The position numbers and the translations under genes were made by a program. From Deltaproteobacteria bacterium (GTDB taxonomy: Bacteria > Bdellovibrionota_C > UBA2361 > JAGFJO01), in NCBI GenBank assembly GCA_024102635.1, contig JAGFJO010000080.1, forward strand, positions 1 through 64,000: a stretch of 64,000 bases of DNA, read 5' to 3'. Numbering within the stretch: position 1 is the first letter of the stretch; each line of letters starts with the position of its first letter. Below are positions 16,212 to 24,449 of this stretch, piece after piece. The notes beneath the pieces were generated by a model, which worked only from the letters and a program-made list of their open reading frames with translations, had not been told where the DNA came from and did no database searches.

Positions 16212-17693
16212 TCAAGACAAGAGGCTTCTTACCTCTCCTACATCTGAAAACGGATGTTTATCATGACCGATTATCTGGTAGGCCTCATGCCCCTTGCCCG
16301 CAATTAGTACCACATCACCGGGCGAAGCATTGCTTACAGCAATTTTGATAGCTTCGCGCCGGTCAACTTCAACGAAGTCTGCCCTAACATCTTCAAGAAT
16401 CTCCTCGATAATCGCCGACGGATCCTCCGTCCTGGGATTATCTGAGGTAACTACTACGACATCGGCCAGACTTCTTGCTATCTGCCCCATTACCGGACGC
16501 TTCCCCTTATCACGGTCCCCGCCGCAGCCAAACACTACCCAGAGGCGGTGCCGGGTCACAGGCCGTAACGCTCTAATTACATTTTTCAGCGCATCCGGTG
16601 TGTGTGCGTAGTCAACATAAACCGATATCTGGTCATTACCGGCCGATTCAAGGCGCCCGGGCACTTGGGGAAGCTCCGCAACTAGATCAACGAGTCTCTC
16701 TATGTCATCAACCAGAAAGTCACAAGCCAGCAGCGCTGCCACCACATTTTCGGCATTGTGGTAGCCGATATACGGGCTATGCACTTGCAGCTCTCTGCCT
16801 AAGAGGCGCAGTGTGAATTTGCTGCCGAAACTCCCTTGGTGGAGGGCGCCAATACGCGCATCCGCATCAGTTGCCTGCCCAAACGTTATAAGTTCCGTTC
16901 CCGAAGCCGCCACCTCGCTTGCCAGCTTTCTGCCATAATCACAGCTTACATTGATTACACCTCTCTTAGCACTCTTCGAAGAGTTCTCAAGCAGAGCAAA
17001 AAGTCTCCGCTTTGCGCTGTAATATTCCTCCATTCCCTGATGATAATCGAGATGATCACGGGTCAAATTCGTGAAGATGGCGGCGTCAAACGAGATATGG
17101 TCTGCACGAGATTGGATTAAGGCATGGGAAGAGACCTCCATAACAGCTGAAGTCACTCCTGCGGCATGTGCCTGTTTCAAGTTCTCATGAATTTCGAGCG
17201 GCCCGGGAGTAGTCAGGTTTCCGGGACTGCTAAAAATTCCTCCTCTCTCCGGAATGGCAGCCTCGATACCGAGAGTTCCGATGCGCATCGATCCGACTCC
17301 GCATTTTAGGAGCATATGGTAAACGATCCAATTTGTGGTAGTCTTGCCATTAGTGCCGGTTATTCCCACAATGTTCATTTTGTCTGACGGGCGCCCCGAC
17401 AAAAGGCTCGCCAGGAAGCTCAACGCCAATCTGGTGTCCCGGACTTTGATGAAAGGAAGCCCCTCGGCTCGAGTTGGATCCTGAACGATGACCGCCTCGG
17501 CCCCGGCTTTTAGCGCCTGCTCTAGATACTCGTGGCCGTCGGCGCTGCTCCCCTTCACCGCAACAAAAACAGTTCCCGGACCGGCCTCTAAACTCGACGA
17601 TACTACGCGGTGAATAACCGCATCGACATTTGGCAGGCTGCGCTGCTCTGCATCTAACAGTTGCGAAATCTCTAGTAGGGTAAGCGGACTCAT
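16212..17693 (-). CDS. murE: UDP-MurNAc-L-Ala-D-Glu:meso-diaminopimelate ligase
   Basis: Third Mur ligase. The ATP loop is VGITGTNGKTTTNWIVYHML; the substrate segment (MEVSSHALIQSRAD) and TNLTRDHLDYHQGMEEYY are present. VVTSDNPRTEDP carries the DNPR signature of meso-DAP-specific enzymes, so the cell wall should be of the Gram-negative DAP type. The length is 493 residues. It is the first gene of the distal dcw half, separated from ftsI by the mntR/OMP insertion. Confidence 0.96.
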   Translation of the reverse strand: MSPLTLLEISQLLDAEQRSLPNVDAVIHRVVSSSLEAGPGTVFVAVKGSSADGHEYLEQALKAGAEAVIVQDPTRAEGLPFIKVRDTRLALSFLASLLSGRPSDKMNIVGITGTNGKTTTNWIVYHMLLKCGVGSMRIGTLGIEAAIPERGGIFSSPGNLTTPGPLEIHENLKQAHAAGVTSAVMEVSSHALIQSRADHISFDAAIFTNLTRDHLDYHQGMEEYYSAKRRLFALLENSSKSAKRGVINVSCDYGRKLASEVAASGTELITFGQATDADARIGALHQGSFGSKFTLRLLGRELQVHSPYIGYHNAENVVAALLACDFLVDDIERLVDLVAELPQVPGRLESAGNDQISVYVDYAHTPDALKNVIRALRPVTRHRLWVVFGCGGDRDKGKRPVMGQIARSLADVVVVTSDNPRTEDPSAIIEEILEDVRADFVEVDRREAIKIAVSNASPGDVVLIAGKGHEAYQIIGHDKHPFSDVGEVRSLLS

Positions 17694-17799
17694 AGCAGTT
17701 CTTTAGGCGCACTATACGCAAGTGTCAAAGATGCTCATGATGAGGGAAAAACGCAAGTTTAGAGAACCGAAAGGGTCCAATACGCGAGGCTTCACTAAG

Positions 17800-18258
17800 C
17801 TAAATTTCGCCTATCAAAGAGTCTTTGCCACAGCTAACACCGCGATCTCTCAGGAAAGCTACGAACGCTCTTAAGGTGGTGTCGCTAATATGATGCTCTG
17901 CGCCCTCGGCATCTATTTCCGCCACGTCCGGGGGCACCCCGAGCATAAGAAGAAATTGTACAACTATGCGGTGCCTCTCCTTGGACGCAAGCGCAAGCCG
18001 CTCCCCCTTGGGAGTTAGAGTGACTGGCATTTTGCGAGCCGTCCTCAGATACCCCTCTTGCGACAACCTCCGTATGGTCCGGAGCGCTGTGACATGCGAT
18101 ATGCCCAGATGTTTAGCTATCTCTCCGGTCCGGGCTTCTCCCTTGGCCTTTATTAGATCCAGAACTAGCTCAGTGTAATCCTCGGCAGCTTCAAGGCTGT
18201 GCTGCTTGCGAGTCGCACTGAAGCGCCGGGCGTGTCGCTTTATCTCCCTTTTCGCCAT
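17800..18258 (-). CDS. mntR: Manganese-responsive regulator of the DtxR/MntR family
   Basis: A winged-helix metalloregulator (about 152 residues from ATG 18258; the open frame runs further, to 18315). The sequence is close to proteobacterial MntR. The winged helix spans TGEIAKHLGISHVTALRTIRRL. The dimerisation/metal region KERHRIVVQFLLMLGV...DAEGAEHHIS retains the histidine and glutamate ligands, with a DYTE ligand pair near the N-terminus. When Mn(II) is bound it should repress. The promoter of this gene overlaps a perfect palindrome, suggesting autorepression. It is inserted between ftsI and murE together with a divergent outer-membrane protein. Confidence 0.9.
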   Translation of the reverse strand: MAKREIKRHARRFSATRKQHSLEAAEDYTELVLDLIKAKGEARTGEIAKHLGISHVTALRTIRRLSQEGYLRTARKMPVTLTPKGERLALASKERHRIVVQFLLMLGVPPDVAEIDAEGAEHHISDTTLRAFVAFLRDRGVSCGKDSLIGEI

Positions 18259-18285
18259 TGTGTGATATTCCAGCTCTATTAACGC

Positions 18286-18338
18286 TTGACTTGTAGCATA
18301 TGCTACGTTATCCACACTGTCAAAGTAGCATTGGCTAC
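18286..18338. promoter_or_regulatory. Divergent promoters with two MntR-type operators
   Basis: A perfect 14-bp palindrome GTAGCATATGCTAC (18293-18306) and a related GTAGCATTGGCTAC (18325-18338) are present. On the minus strand TTGACA (18318-18323) and TATGCT (18295-18300), spaced 17, form a near-consensus mntR promoter whose -10 lies within the palindrome. On the plus strand TTGACT (18286-18291) with a weak TTATCC 16 bases on would drive the outer-membrane gene, placing the palindrome in the spacer. The layout fits co-repression of both genes by MntR. Confidence 0.7.
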
Positions 18339-18374
18339 ATTTAACTATCCACCTCTCTGTTCAAGGAGCCTCTC

Positions 18375-19184
18375 ATGCACAAATTTGATACCTTCATTCT
18401 GTGCGGCCTTCTCTCTCTTAATCTCCCGGCCGCATTACATGCAGAGAGCGGACCACTCGGATGGGGCGATCCAGAGATCAAGCAGGAGATGGAGACCGAT
18501 AGGCCTGACTTCACCGAGGGTACTCAACCTATTTCGCCCGGACATCTGCAGATCGAGACCGGCTACACCTACACTTACGACGGCGGCGGGGGGCAGAGGC
18601 TTGAAGAGCACACTTTGCCGGAACTGCTTGCAAGAATCGGAGCTTTTGAGGAACTCGAGCTGCGCATTGCATGGGCCGGATATATCTCGCAGCAACACGG
18701 GGCAATCGACGAAAGCGGCGTCAGCGATTTTTCTCTTGGGTTCAAACATCGAGTTCTCAATCAGGACGATTGGATGCCTGACCTTTCCTACATAGGCGAG
18801 CTTTCTATCCCGGCAGGCAGCAGCGGCCTAACTTCCGGCGCAGTAGAGCCGGCCTTCAAGCTATTGTGGGCCTACGGCCTCGATAGGTACTCCGTGGCGG
18901 GGAACCTTAACTTGGCCGCTCTGCAGGGCGAAGATGAGAGGTATCTCGAAGTTTCAAGCTCACTTGCTTTCGGCGCTGACCTGACGCAGCACTTTGGCAC
19001 TTACGTCGAATATTTCGGATTGTACCCTGCGGAGCAAGTTGTCGAAGAAGACGAGCACTATCTAAACGGGGGGTTCACCTGGTCCGTTAGTCCCGATTTT
19101 CAACTCGACCTTCGCACAGGATTTGGACTGAACGGAGATGCCATTGATTTATTTACCGGAGCCGGTTTTGCCGCGCGAATCTGA
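18375..19184 (+). CDS. Outer-membrane beta-barrel protein, transporter/Phenol_MetA_deg-like family
   Basis: 269 residues with a Sec signal peptide (LLSLNLPAALHA, cleavage near residue 23) and an all-beta remainder. ETDRPDFTEGTQPISPGHLQIETG is the recognisable N-terminal signature of the 'transporter / MetA pathway of phenol degradation' barrel family, whose substrates are mostly unknown. The start is set by AAGGAG 7 bases before the ATG. It shares a divergent, operator-bearing intergenic region with mntR, so a manganese-regulated porin role (as for MnoP of rhizobia) is an attractive inference, not shown. Confidence 0.8.
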   Translation: MHKFDTFILCGLLSLNLPAALHAESGPLGWGDPEIKQEMETDRPDFTEGTQPISPGHLQIETGYTYTYDGGGGQRLEEHTLPELLARIGAFEELELRIAWAGYISQQHGAIDESGVSDFSLGFKHRVLNQDDWMPDLSYIGELSIPAGSSGLTSGAVEPAFKLLWAYGLDRYSVAGNLNLAALQGEDERYLEVSSSLAFGADLTQHFGTYVEYFGLYPAEQVVEEDEHYLNGGFTWSVSPDFQLDLRTGFGLNGDAIDLFTGAGFAARI

Positions 19185-19198
19185 TGAGTAACAATGGA

Positions 19199-20965
19199 CT
19201 ACGAGCTGCGAAAAGCCGCTGGCAGCAACCCCTCCGAATCATCGCCGGCGAAGGGCCGGATGGGGATACGCTGCAGCCCGCTTCCTAAGCCGCTCTTGGT
19301 GGTTAGAAGGTGCAGGGTGCGCTGCATGATCCTCTTGAATACCGGCGCGGCCAACGTTCCTCCGTAAATCGAACCGGCGTTAGGTTCATCAATAATTACC
19401 AACAACACGAATGTTCGAGGTACTCCGAGGGCTGCCCCGTCCGTAAAACCCACAAATGAAGCCATGTAAGCGCCCGGCAGGTAGCCTCGCCCGTTAAGAT
19501 TCGGCTTTTGAGCTGTTCCGGTTTTACCGCCTACTCTAATACCTGCTATGGCAGCATTCTTTCCTGTGCCATGCTCATCTTCCACTACTCCATACATCAT
19601 CTCGCGAACCGCCTCGGCTGTACGCTCAGAAATAATTCGCTTCTGTGCCAACCGGCTCCCATCCTGAACTACCTGAAGGGTTGGAAGCCTTCCTCCGTTG
19701 GCTATTACGGCAGTAGCCCTTACTACCTGCAGCGGTGTAACCGCGATCCCTTGTCCGAACGAGTGAGTGGCAACGTCTACTTTAGCCCAGCTCTCGACCG
19801 GGCGAAGTATGCCGCTGGTTTCTCCGGGCAGAAGGTTGAGCGCTTCCTGTCCGAATCCGAAAAGGCGGAGAAACTCATACAGCTTTTGCTCTCCCATGCG
19901 CATCCCTATCTTCGTCATTCCGATATTCGAGGACCTCACCACCACGTCGCGGAAGGAGATGCGTTCATTTGGATGAACGTCTTTAATTGTATGGCGGCCG
20001 ACAGGAAAGCGCCCGCCCTCGCAATCGATTATCTCACGCGGAGAGGCCATCTTTGTTTCGATGGCAGCTGCCGCGACGATCGGCTTGAATATCGAACCGG
20101 GCTCGAAAACAGTCTCTAACAGCAGATTCTTAAGGTCTTTTGCCGGATCAATCTTGCCTTTATTGAAATTGACTGCCGGAGCCTGGCTTAAAGCCAGTAC
20201 CTCCCCGCTTTGAGCGTCGATCATTACGGCCATGGCGTTCTTTGCTTTTGCCGCTAGTCTGCCGGCTTCAATTTCCTCGTCGACGATAATCTGAATATCC
20301 GCATCCAATGTCAGATTAAGCGGGCTGCCTTTGGGCGGCGCGAACTCTTCGCTTTCGTCAGTCTCGACTTGGATCATATTGCCGAAAGCATCACGCACCA
20401 TCCGTGTCTTGATGTTCTTTCCGTGCAGGTACTCCTCGAATACGGCCTCGATTCCCGAAAGCCCGACTCCATCTACCCCCACTTTTCCGATTAGTGTGCT
20501 GGCGGCGCTGTTATACGGATAGAATCTTCGCGACTCGAGCACATGCCCGACGCCGGGCATCTTCAGGTCGCTCACTTTTTCCGCCACGGCGCGAGGTACC
20601 TGCCTGTCTACCCATACAAAGGGCTGTGAAGACTCGAGGGCCGATCGCACCCTCTCATGCTTGACCTTGAGCAGTTCTGCAATTTTTTTAGCGGTAAGCT
20701 CTCTATCTTTTACCTGACGGGGACGCACATAAACAGAACCGGCCGGCACCGACACGGCCATCAAGCGGCCCTGCCGATCATAGATAGGACCTCTTTCAGA
20801 GGCGAGACGGATCTCTGTAAAGTGCTGCTTTATCGCCCAGTCCTGCCAGGTTTCGAAATTTGCAATTTGTAAACTAAAGAGGCGAGTAAGCAAAACCAGA
20901 CTCCATACAACTGCAAAAAAGAGAATGAACCACATCCTTACTCGCCTACAGCGCGGGGTCAGCAT
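19199..20965 (-). CDS. ftsI: Septal peptidoglycan transpeptidase (class B PBP, FtsI/PBP3)
   Basis: An N-terminal cytoplasmic tail and one membrane helix (MWFILFFAVVWSLVLLTRLFSL) are followed by a dimerisation domain beginning ASERGPIYDRQGRLMAVS and the transpeptidase domain. Catalytic motifs are GSIFKP (SxxK), VVRSSNIG (SxN) and GGKTGTAQKP (KTG). The frame is open to TTG 21040 (613 codons); ATG 20965 gives a more usual N-terminus. No PASTA repeats. It follows ftsL, and the downstream gene is not murE but the mntR/OMP pair on the other side of its stop. Confidence 0.93.
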   Translation of the reverse strand: MLTPRCRRVRMWFILFFAVVWSLVLLTRLFSLQIANFETWQDWAIKQHFTEIRLASERGPIYDRQGRLMAVSVPAGSVYVRPRQVKDRELTAKKIAELLKVKHERVRSALESSQPFVWVDRQVPRAVAEKVSDLKMPGVGHVLESRRFYPYNSAASTLIGKVGVDGVGLSGIEAVFEEYLHGKNIKTRMVRDAFGNMIQVETDESEEFAPPKGSPLNLTLDADIQIIVDEEIEAGRLAAKAKNAMAVMIDAQSGEVLALSQAPAVNFNKGKIDPAKDLKNLLLETVFEPGSIFKPIVAAAAIETKMASPREIIDCEGGRFPVGRHTIKDVHPNERISFRDVVVRSSNIGMTKIGMRMGEQKLYEFLRLFGFGQEALNLLPGETSGILRPVESWAKVDVATHSFGQGIAVTPLQVVRATAVIANGGRLPTLQVVQDGSRLAQKRIISERTAEAVREMMYGVVEDEHGTGKNAAIAGIRVGGKTGTAQKPNLNGRGYLPGAYMASFVGFTDGAALGVPRTFVLLVIIDEPNAGSIYGGTLAAPVFKRIMQRTLHLLTTKSGLGSGLQRIPIRPFAGDDSEGLLPAAFRSS

Positions 20966-21089
20966 CCCCGAGCGAATGCATTTGGACTTGAGGGAAAAAC
21001 TACCGAGATCTGTTGTCTTTATGCAGCTACCTGGCCTCAACGCCGATTCTCCTATCTATGAGTGGAATGCGAAAAAGCCATACTGACTT

Positions 21090-21407
21090 CTAATTAATAA
21101 TGCGCCTTGCCTGCCTCGGATCCAGAGGCCGCAGCCCAAGCTGCACGGCGGCTTTATCCGCCAGATTATCGGCGCGTTTTACCACGGAGATCTGCAATTC
21201 CAGTTCACGCCGTTGCATATCGAGATCCATAGTTAACTGACGCTCCTTGGCTATCTGGTAACCTAGGCTGGTACATTCAATACGCAGCCAAACCTTAAAA
21301 GCCAGACAAACCAGCAGCACGAGTGCGGCAATTATCTGCACCCGTACCGAGACAACCAAGGAGCGTCTCTTGGAATAAACCTTTTGGTAATCAAGACAAA
21401 CCGACAT
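21090..21407 (-). CDS. ftsL: FtsL-like septum formation protein
   Basis: A 105-residue single-span protein: a short basic cytoplasmic N-terminus, a helix (VQIIAALVLLVCLAFKVWL), then a heptad-like periplasmic coiled coil and the terminal LGLRPLDPRQARRIIN. Sequence identity in this family is low, so the call rests on topology and on its position between rsmH and ftsI. It would join FtsB and FtsQ to recruit and activate FtsWI. Confidence 0.85.
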   Translation of the reverse strand: MSVCLDYQKVYSKRRSLVVSVRVQIIAALVLLVCLAFKVWLRIECTSLGYQIAKERQLTMDLDMQRRELELQISVVKRADNLADKAAVQLGLRPLDPRQARRIIN

Positions 21408-21430
21408 CTCAAAATTCTCCCGTTTCCCGG

Positions 21431-22342
21431 CTATTCAAATTCAAATACCCGCAGCCTCGCACTGCGGGCAGCCGGATTCTCTCGCAGTTCATCCGCTTGC
21501 GGCACAACCGCCTTTTTTGTAATCATTTTGCCTAAAGGCTTCTCCTTTCTCGGGCCGCGCCATAAAGCCGGATATCTTCCTTGCGACTGCCACTGCCGCA
21601 TCTTGTGCGCCACCACCTTATCTTCGAGTGAGTGGAAACTAATTACCGCCAGCCGCCCCTTAGGTTTAATAAGTTTAGGCACGGTATCGAGCAGCGCTTC
21701 GAGCTCTTCGAACTCACGATTCACAGCTATTCGGATGGCTTGGAATACCACCGTAGCTGGGTTGCCTTTCTTTTCACGGTACCTGCCCTTAAGCGCATGA
21801 GAAACGGTCTCCGACAATTTATCAGTGGACTTGATTGGGCGCGCTTTAATGATAGCCGCAGCAATGGGAACAGCTTCCTTACCCACACCGCCTTTCCGCA
21901 GCACGGTTACAAGTTCTCTCTGCGTAGTCTTGTTGACTACATGAGATGCCGACATCTCTTGGCTCTCATCCATTCGCATGTCGAGCGGAGTTTTGTCGGA
22001 AAACGAGAAACCACGGGATTCTTTAAGTTGGTCGGTAGAGAGGCCCAAATCCGCAAGTATGCCATCAAATTTTTCCCCTTTCAGCGCGTCCTTCAGCTCG
22101 GAGAAGGTGCTGTGCATAATCCGGCATCGCTCCGCAGAGTTCTCAAAACGGCGATTGGCGCGGATAATCGCGCGGGCGTCGCGGTCGGCGGCTACCACGG
22201 AGACCGTGCTGTTGGCATTAAGCAGCGCCTGCACGTGCCCTCCTCCACCAAGTGTGCAATCGAGGAATCTGCCTCCGTGAGCGGCCCTGAGGAGCTCTAC
22301 TACCTCCTCTTTCAACACCGATATGTGACAACTCTGCTCCAT
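21431..22342 (-). CDS. rsmH: 16S rRNA (cytosine(1402)-N4)-methyltransferase
   Basis: A SAM-dependent methyltransferase of the MraW family, 303 residues. HISVLKEEVVELL and FLDCTLGGGGHVQALL form the SAM-binding start; FDGILADLGLSTDQL, RKGGVGKEA, FQAIRIAVNREFEEL and ISFHSLEDKVVAHKMR are family signatures. It is the second gene of the dcw cluster, 40 bases after mraZ. Confidence 0.96.
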   Translation of the reverse strand: MEQSCHISVLKEEVVELLRAAHGGRFLDCTLGGGGHVQALLNANSTVSVVAADRDARAIIRANRRFENSAERCRIMHSTFSELKDALKGEKFDGILADLGLSTDQLKESRGFSFSDKTPLDMRMDESQEMSASHVVNKTTQRELVTVLRKGGVGKEAVPIAAAIIKARPIKSTDKLSETVSHALKGRYREKKGNPATVVFQAIRIAVNREFEELEALLDTVPKLIKPKGRLAVISFHSLEDKVVAHKMRQWQSQGRYPALWRGPRKEKPLGKMITKKAVVPQADELRENPAARSARLRVFEFE

Positions 22343-22381
22343 GCAAATATCCGTAGTTCAAAGTGGAGTTACCAGGCCGTC

Positions 22382-22903
22382 TCATAAATCGACCTCCGCG
22401 AATATCTCCGGGTCTTCCATCAAAGCCTGTTCCGCCGAATTGAAAACCATCTCCCAAACCCTTCTATCCCACACTCTGAAGCCGTGAATGGATGCGGTAA
22501 ATGAGACCTCCCTCTCTATTCCCGCATACGCCCTGAGATAGGAAGGAATTAGAATTCTTCCGCTACCATCAATAGGACACTGGCAAGCGCGGCTCAGATA
22601 AAAGTTCTCAAGCTTCTGCAGCTTGGAGCTGAAGCGGCTTTTAGTCCGCAGCTTTCTTTCAAAATCCAGCCATGCCGGTATCGAGAACCCCTCCAGGCAG
22701 CGGGCGCCCTCGGAGATATAGTTGGTCAGCACTAGTCCTGGACTGCCGGCCTCATCAAGTACCCGCCGAAATTCGGCCGGCAAACTTACCCGCCCCTTCT
22801 CATCAATGCTGTGAGTAAAGTTGCCGTAGAATGAACTGAAGGCGCTCGAATCCGGTGTCTCGGACTGCGAGTCTTTAGTTGCTTCTGTTCCGGCTTTTTT
22901 CAT
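22382..22903 (-). CDS. mraZ: Transcriptional regulator MraZ
   Basis: A double SpoVT-AbrB (swapped-hairpin) DNA-binding protein that represses the dcw promoter. The two modules are seen as FTHSIDEKGRVSLPAEFRRVL and CPIDGSGRILIPSYLRAYAG. It has an extra acidic/serine-rich N-terminus of about 25 residues compared with E. coli MraZ. The open frame begins with TTG at 22912; I prefer ATG 22903. Three MraZ-type repeats lie just upstream. Confidence 0.94.
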   Translation of the reverse strand: MKKAGTEATKDSQSETPDSSAFSSFYGNFTHSIDEKGRVSLPAEFRRVLDEAGSPGLVLTNYISEGARCLEGFSIPAWLDFERKLRTKSRFSSKLQKLENFYLSRACQCPIDGSGRILIPSYLRAYAGIEREVSFTASIHGFRVWDRRVWEMVFNSAEQALMEDPEIFAEVDL

Positions 22904-22939
22904 TTGATTCAACTACTTAAGCCAAATCGAGAGGGCCAT

Positions 22940-23000
22940 GCCACTGATTCCCACTTTATCCCACTTCACGAGAGTATAGGAAAAGCGTTTGCCGGGTCAA
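22940..23000 (-). promoter_or_regulatory. dcw (mraZ) promoter with triple MraZ-binding repeats
   Basis: Read on the minus strand: TTGACC (22995-23000), a 16-base spacer and TATACT (22973-22978) form a strong sigma-70 promoter. Immediately downstream come three direct repeats with a 10-base period, GTGGGATAAA, GTGGGAATCA and GTGGCATGGC (the plus strand shows CCAC at 22941, 22951 and 22961). This matches the TGGGN repeat array known for MraZ. Confidence 0.85.
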
Positions 23001-23120
23001 GCTAAATTAGCCTCAAAGCGCTGAAATTTCACTATTTTAAGAGACTTAAAGGAAAGGCCGGAGGATTTGAGACGTTTAGATCTGTTTAGCAAGCCATAGA
23101 GAGGCTCCCCTATTTTGCTT

Positions 23121-24449
23121 CTACAGGTACCCTAGAGTTTTCAATTCGCGGATCATCTCTTCGTTCTCGGGCACTTCACTAACTGAGTGCCTCTCGGTTA
23201 ATTTCAAAATCGAAAGATAGGTCTTTTGTGCCGCATCGAATACCGGATTCTCTTTGATCGCATCGGTCAGAAGCGGTTTTAATTCCAGTGGATCGGAGCG
23301 CAGCTCGAAAAGGTCAGCTTTGCTCCACCCTAGTAGTGAGTCAAGGCGCAGGCCCTTGTCAGGATCGTACTCAAGTATCAGGCGCTGGCCCTTCGCTGTA
23401 GTGAACGCCTTCAAGTTATAGTGCCTAAAAATCTCGGTCGTTACTCCGCCTCGCGCCTTTAATCTCTCCTGATCCATAAGCGAGAGGCCTTGAAAGTCCG
23501 GAGACGGTTCGAGCTTTAATAAATCAACAAGCGTCGGATACACATCCACTAAGCTGACCGGCTCAAGCTCCTCACCTTCGAATCCGGGGGCCTTAATAAT
23601 CAACGGTATGTGAATCTCCTCGGAATGAAGCCTGTCCCCATGCCCTAGAAAACCCCGTTCCCTGAACTGCTCGCCGTGGTCGGAGACGAACACGATTATC
23701 ATCTCTTCGTAAAGACCTTGCTCTTTGAGCCAGTCAAACAGCTTGCCGATCTCCTTATCGACAAAGCGAATTTCGCCGTCATACTGCGAAATGATCTGCA
23801 GCTCAGCCTCTCCATACGGCCATCTTTTAATCGGCCCGGAGAACATCTTGTCATACGGCTTCGGCGGTTTATAGGGATCGTGAGGATCGAGGTAGTGCAG
23901 ATAGAGAAAAAACGGCTTATCTTTGGGCCTTAGATCAGAGAGGTATTTGATCGCTCTCTTAGTAATGCGATCACCTTTTTCCCGTCCCGGCGAATAGTAC
24001 TGCTCGAATCCCTGCTGCATGCCGTACTTTTCGCTTACCAACGGATTCGCTGTAATACCCGCTGTCGCATAACCTGCCGCCTGAAGCGCCTCCGCCAATG
24101 TAACAAAACTTTCAGGGAGCTTCGTGAAATTCCGCCCAAATTTTGATCCGCCCGGCCTAGGCATGTGCCCGTGTACGGTCGGGAAGACACTTGTAAACAG
24201 CGAAGCAACAGATGGAGGTGTCCACGATGATGAAGAGAAAGCGTTTCGGTAGATTCTGTTTTCGGCGGCAAAGCGATCTATGTTAGGCGAGGTGTCCCGC
24301 TCGTAACCACTATAACCGAGGTGATCTGCTCTCAGTGTGTCGACCATTACGATCAAAATATTGGGCTTCTCGTCGCTGCCCTGCCGAAGCAACACGAATA
24401 TGCCTATGCCGCAGACGATCAGCGCCAACGCTAACGCTACTAGCCTCAT
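23121..24449 (-). CDS. Sulfatase-like hydrolase (alkaline phosphatase superfamily), paralogue 1
   Basis: 442 residues: a signal/anchor helix (residues 2-20), the metal-binding start PNILIVMVDTLRADHLGY (D37), and the nucleophile region SSWTPPSVASLFTS. T77 stands where sulfatases have the formylglycine cysteine (C-x-P-x-R), with P79 kept and the arginine replaced by V81. FVSDHGEQF supplies the second metal site. Likely a periplasmic phospho- or sulfo-transferase/hydrolase using Thr as nucleophile; the substrate is unknown. It ends in ELKTLGYL, shared with the other two paralogues. It is the last gene of a three-gene operon; its ATG overlaps the upstream stop (TAATG). Confidence 0.85.
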   Translation of the reverse strand: MRLVALALALIVCGIGIFVLLRQGSDEKPNILIVMVDTLRADHLGYSGYERDTSPNIDRFAAENRIYRNAFSSSSWTPPSVASLFTSVFPTVHGHMPRPGGSKFGRNFTKLPESFVTLAEALQAAGYATAGITANPLVSEKYGMQQGFEQYYSPGREKGDRITKRAIKYLSDLRPKDKPFFLYLHYLDPHDPYKPPKPYDKMFSGPIKRWPYGEAELQIISQYDGEIRFVDKEIGKLFDWLKEQGLYEEMIIVFVSDHGEQFRERGFLGHGDRLHSEEIHIPLIIKAPGFEGEELEPVSLVDVYPTLVDLLKLEPSPDFQGLSLMDQERLKARGGVTTEIFRHYNLKAFTTAKGQRLILEYDPDKGLRLDSLLGWSKADLFELRSDPLELKPLLTDAIKENPVFDAAQKTYLSILKLTERHSVSEVPENEEMIRELKTLGYL

